A DNA stretch of 64,000 bases from Siphonobacter curvatus (lineage in GTDB: Bacteria > Bacteroidota > Bacteroidia > Cytophagales > Spirosomataceae). The position numbers were made by a program, and so were the translations under genes. This document shows, one piece after another, positions 62,389-64,000 of the stretch. The first letter of the stretch is position 1. The number at the start of each line of letters is the position of its first letter. The notes beneath the pieces are model-generated. The model was not told the DNA's origin. It did not search any database and was given only the letters and a program-made list of their open reading frames with translations. The stretch spans positions 310,090 to 374,089 of the forward strand of contig NZ_PTRA01000002.1 in the NCBI RefSeq assembly GCF_002943425.1. Direction: 5' to 3'.

Positions 62389-63648
62389 ATGAAAGCAGTA
62401 CTTTTTACTACCTTTTCGCTTCTTCTGGTCTTACCCTGCTTTAGTCAGGCTATTAAAAAATATGTCACTGAACATACGGTCAATATTGAGCATGTGGAGA
62501 CTTCTACTGCCGACTATAGGGACCTAGAACCGATTGGTAAGGCCATTGGTGATGCCCGCGTAGTAATGCTGGGCGAACAGGATCACGGGGACGCAACGAC
62601 CTTTCTTGCCAAAACCCGTTTAATCAAATACCTGCACGAACAGAAGGGTTTTAATGTACTTGCCTTTGAAAGTGACTTTTATGGCTTAACGAAAGGCTGG
62701 GATGAAGTAGCGAAACGCTCCGAAACCCTTATCCCTTTTTTCAGAGAAAACATTTTTCCCATCTGGACGCGTAGTGATGCCTGTCAGTACCTCTTCGAAA
62801 ACTATATCCCGCACACCTTCCAAACTCAGCAACCCTTGCAGGTTACGGGTTTTGATTCCCAGCTTTTTCAAGCGTACAGCTTTCAGCACCTGAAAGAAGA
62901 CCTGGATCGACACCTGGTTGAAACCCATGTAAATGCAACATTCGCCACGGCCGCCGCGTACCAAACCTTCCTTGAGGCCGTAGCCGCCTTACTGGCTAAA
63001 CCCCTTAATCCTGAGTTTTTTACGAATGAAATGGTTCAGGTACTGGAAGACGGGTTGCAAACGATACGACAGGCCCAGCTTGCCAATAACGATTCCTCAT
63101 ACTGGCAGATCGTCGTCGAAAACCTGAAGGCCCTCACTAGGAACTCTAATCGGGTACGGGATCAAGCGATGGCGGTGAATCTTAACTATGTCGTGAATGA
63201 AAAATATAAAAACGAAAAGGTGATCGTCTGGGCGGCCAATACGCACGTAATGAAGTATACCGATCACATCAAAAGTAAGGCGAAACAATTCGATCAGGTC
63301 ATTTTTGAAAACATGGGTACTGCGTTTGTCAGAGACGGGGCGACGAAAACCTATGTACTCGGTTTTGCTTCGTACCAGGGAACGGCCGGGCGATTGGGAG
63401 CACCGACGTTTTCCGTTCAGGCCCCGCACAAAAACGGATTCGAGAATTGGATACCAGAGCAGATTCATTACGGCTTTGTGGATTTCTCTTTCTACAACGC
63501 TACCTACAATTACCCACAAGAACCCTTTCTGATGAAATCACCTATGCATTTTACGATTCCAGGCCGCGTCGCGGCCATTCCCTGGAATTTGGCATATGAC
63601 GGTATTTTCTTTATCCGGGAAATGCGGGCGGTGAAAAAAGCGGAGTAA
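62389..63648 (+). CDS. Erythromycin-esterase-family secreted protein
   Basis: 419 residues with signal peptide MKAVLFTTFSLLLVLPCFSQ. The Ere/ChaN-like fold shows the family active-site elements MLGEQDHGDATTFLAKTRLI (Glu and His), VLAFESDFYG (Glu), VRDQAMAVNLNYV (Arg) and VIVWAANTHVMKYTD (His). Ere enzymes hydrolyse the macrolide ring, but most chromosomal Bacteroidota members have other, unknown substrates, and a periplasmic location argues against an antibiotic role. No linked genes. Confidence 0.85.
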   Translation: MKAVLFTTFSLLLVLPCFSQAIKKYVTEHTVNIEHVETSTADYRDLEPIGKAIGDARVVMLGEQDHGDATTFLAKTRLIKYLHEQKGFNVLAFESDFYGLTKGWDEVAKRSETLIPFFRENIFPIWTRSDACQYLFENYIPHTFQTQQPLQVTGFDSQLFQAYSFQHLKEDLDRHLVETHVNATFATAAAYQTFLEAVAALLAKPLNPEFFTNEMVQVLEDGLQTIRQAQLANNDSSYWQIVVENLKALTRNSNRVRDQAMAVNLNYVVNEKYKNEKVIVWAANTHVMKYTDHIKSKAKQFDQVIFENMGTAFVRDGATKTYVLGFASYQGTAGRLGAPTFSVQAPHKNGFENWIPEQIHYGFVDFSFYNATYNYPQEPFLMKSPMHFTIPGRVAAIPWNLAYDGIFFIREMRAVKKAE

Positions 63649-63704
63649 GGGATCATCCGAAGATAAGGAACGCGGGCGGGAGACGCTCTGCATTATTCTT
63701 AAGA

Positions 63705-63740
63705 GAAGAAAACCCCACCAGGAAGTACCTAGTGGTGTTC
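63705..63740 (-). terminator. Terminator after the truncated SDR gene
   Basis: On the minus strand AACACCACTAGG pairs with CCTGGTGGGGTT (one mismatch), followed by TTCTTC, about 6 bp beyond the stop. Confidence 0.6.
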
Positions 63741-63745
63741 CGGTT

Positions 63746-64000
63746 TTACCAGGGACAGTTAGCCGGCTCCGGAAAGTATTCTTCACTGAAAAATTTACCC
63801 GTTGGTCCATCCGATCCGATCGTTGCGTATTTAACGATCCGTTCGCCGGCCTGGGCTACCGTACTGGTCCCGTGATGATTGGTAAAATCGGTCTGCGTAT
63901 AACCGGGACAAACGGCATTTACCTTGAAGGACGTATGGCGAAGCTCGTACGCCAGATTGATCGTGTACATGTTCAGGGCTGTCTTTGAAGATTGATACGC
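63746..64000 (-). CDS. SDR-family oxidoreductase, C-terminal part only
   Basis: 84 residues visible; the start lies past the right edge. The visible part begins with the active-site Tyr-x3-Lys (YQSSKTALN), then INLAYELRHTSFKVNAVCPG, TQTDFTNHHGT and the usual SDR end. Carbonyl-reductase-like; substrate unknown. Confidence 0.85.
   Translation of the reverse strand, partial: AYQSSKTALNMYTINLAYELRHTSFKVNAVCPGYTQTDFTNHHGTSTVAQAGERIVKYATIGSDGPTGKFFSEEYFPEPANCPW

Noticed and set aside
62389-63648. Macrolide resistance gene
   Set aside because: Family membership alone does not show resistance; the exported location and lack of mobile context argue for another substrate.
1-64000. CRISPR arrays, tRNA or rRNA genes
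   Set aside because: No regularly spaced repeats, no tRNA T-loop/acceptor patterns and no rRNA-like stretches were seen on either strand.

Overview
The window reads as chromosomal DNA of a free-living, polysaccharide-degrading Bacteroidota, most likely a Cytophagales/Spirosomataceae-type organism; the genus cannot be settled by eye. The evidence is two SusC/SusD pairs, a hybrid two-component (HTCS) regulator, type IX secretion (T9SS) C-terminal sorting domains, LytS/LytTR regulators, and the Bacteroidota promoter box TAnnTTTG in front of at least twelve genes. There are no rRNAs, tRNAs, CRISPR arrays, transposases or prophage modules.

Layout. (1) 1-13.4 kb is a polysaccharide utilisation locus. 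An HTCS sensor/regulator (minus strand, C-terminus off the window) diverges from a tandem GH43 enzyme, SusC, SusD, a second GH43 resembling exo-beta-1,3-galactanases, and a GH105 unsaturated glycuronyl hydrolase. The enzyme set fits arabinogalactan or pectic side chains. (2) 13.4-21.1 kb holds small housekeeping and stress genes, an orphan LytTR regulator, a lone AAA ATPase, a DUF1080 protein and an AraC regulator. (3) 21.2-36.5 kb is a second carbohydrate locus: an AraC regulator diverges from an SDR, an L-fuconate dehydratase and a sodium/solute symporter, then SusC, SusD, a GH95 fucosidase/L-galactosidase and a T9SS-exported clan GH-D alpha-galactosidase-like enzyme. Together these suggest release, uptake and non-phosphorylating catabolism of fucose or a related sugar from a galactose-containing glycan. 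(4) 36.6-42.5 kb is visibly A+T-richer. It carries a DUF2141 protein, a beta-barrel protein and a MarR regulator with a shared GATATATC-centred site, and two tandem LytS-type kinases with complementary damage. It also has two very long perfect inverted repeats. (5) 42.5-50 kb has a TonB-dependent receptor, a complete LytS/LytTR pair, a HAD phosphatase, a retropepsin-like protein with both catalytic Asp positions changed to His, and an Asp-box protein with a CDCC motif. (6) 50.4-64 kb has a TetX-like flavin monooxygenase with an AraC regulator, a TPR-AAA ATPase next to a TPR membrane protein, a luciferase-like oxidoreductase, an S74 self-cleaving fibre protein next to a T9SS protein, a SugE guanidinium exporter, HxlR/DoxX, DUF1810, an erythromycin-esterase homologue and the end of an SDR.

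The signals most worth following are: two ACGR-loop hairpins directly upstream of sugE that match the guanidine-II (mini-ykkC) riboswitch; the tandem kinase pair in which one member keeps the phospho-acceptor box and the other the ATP-binding boxes; the three GATATATC sites, one lying inside a perfect 50-bp palindrome; and the Asp-to-His retropepsin-like protein. Function calls rest on motif recognition by eye; no database search was run.
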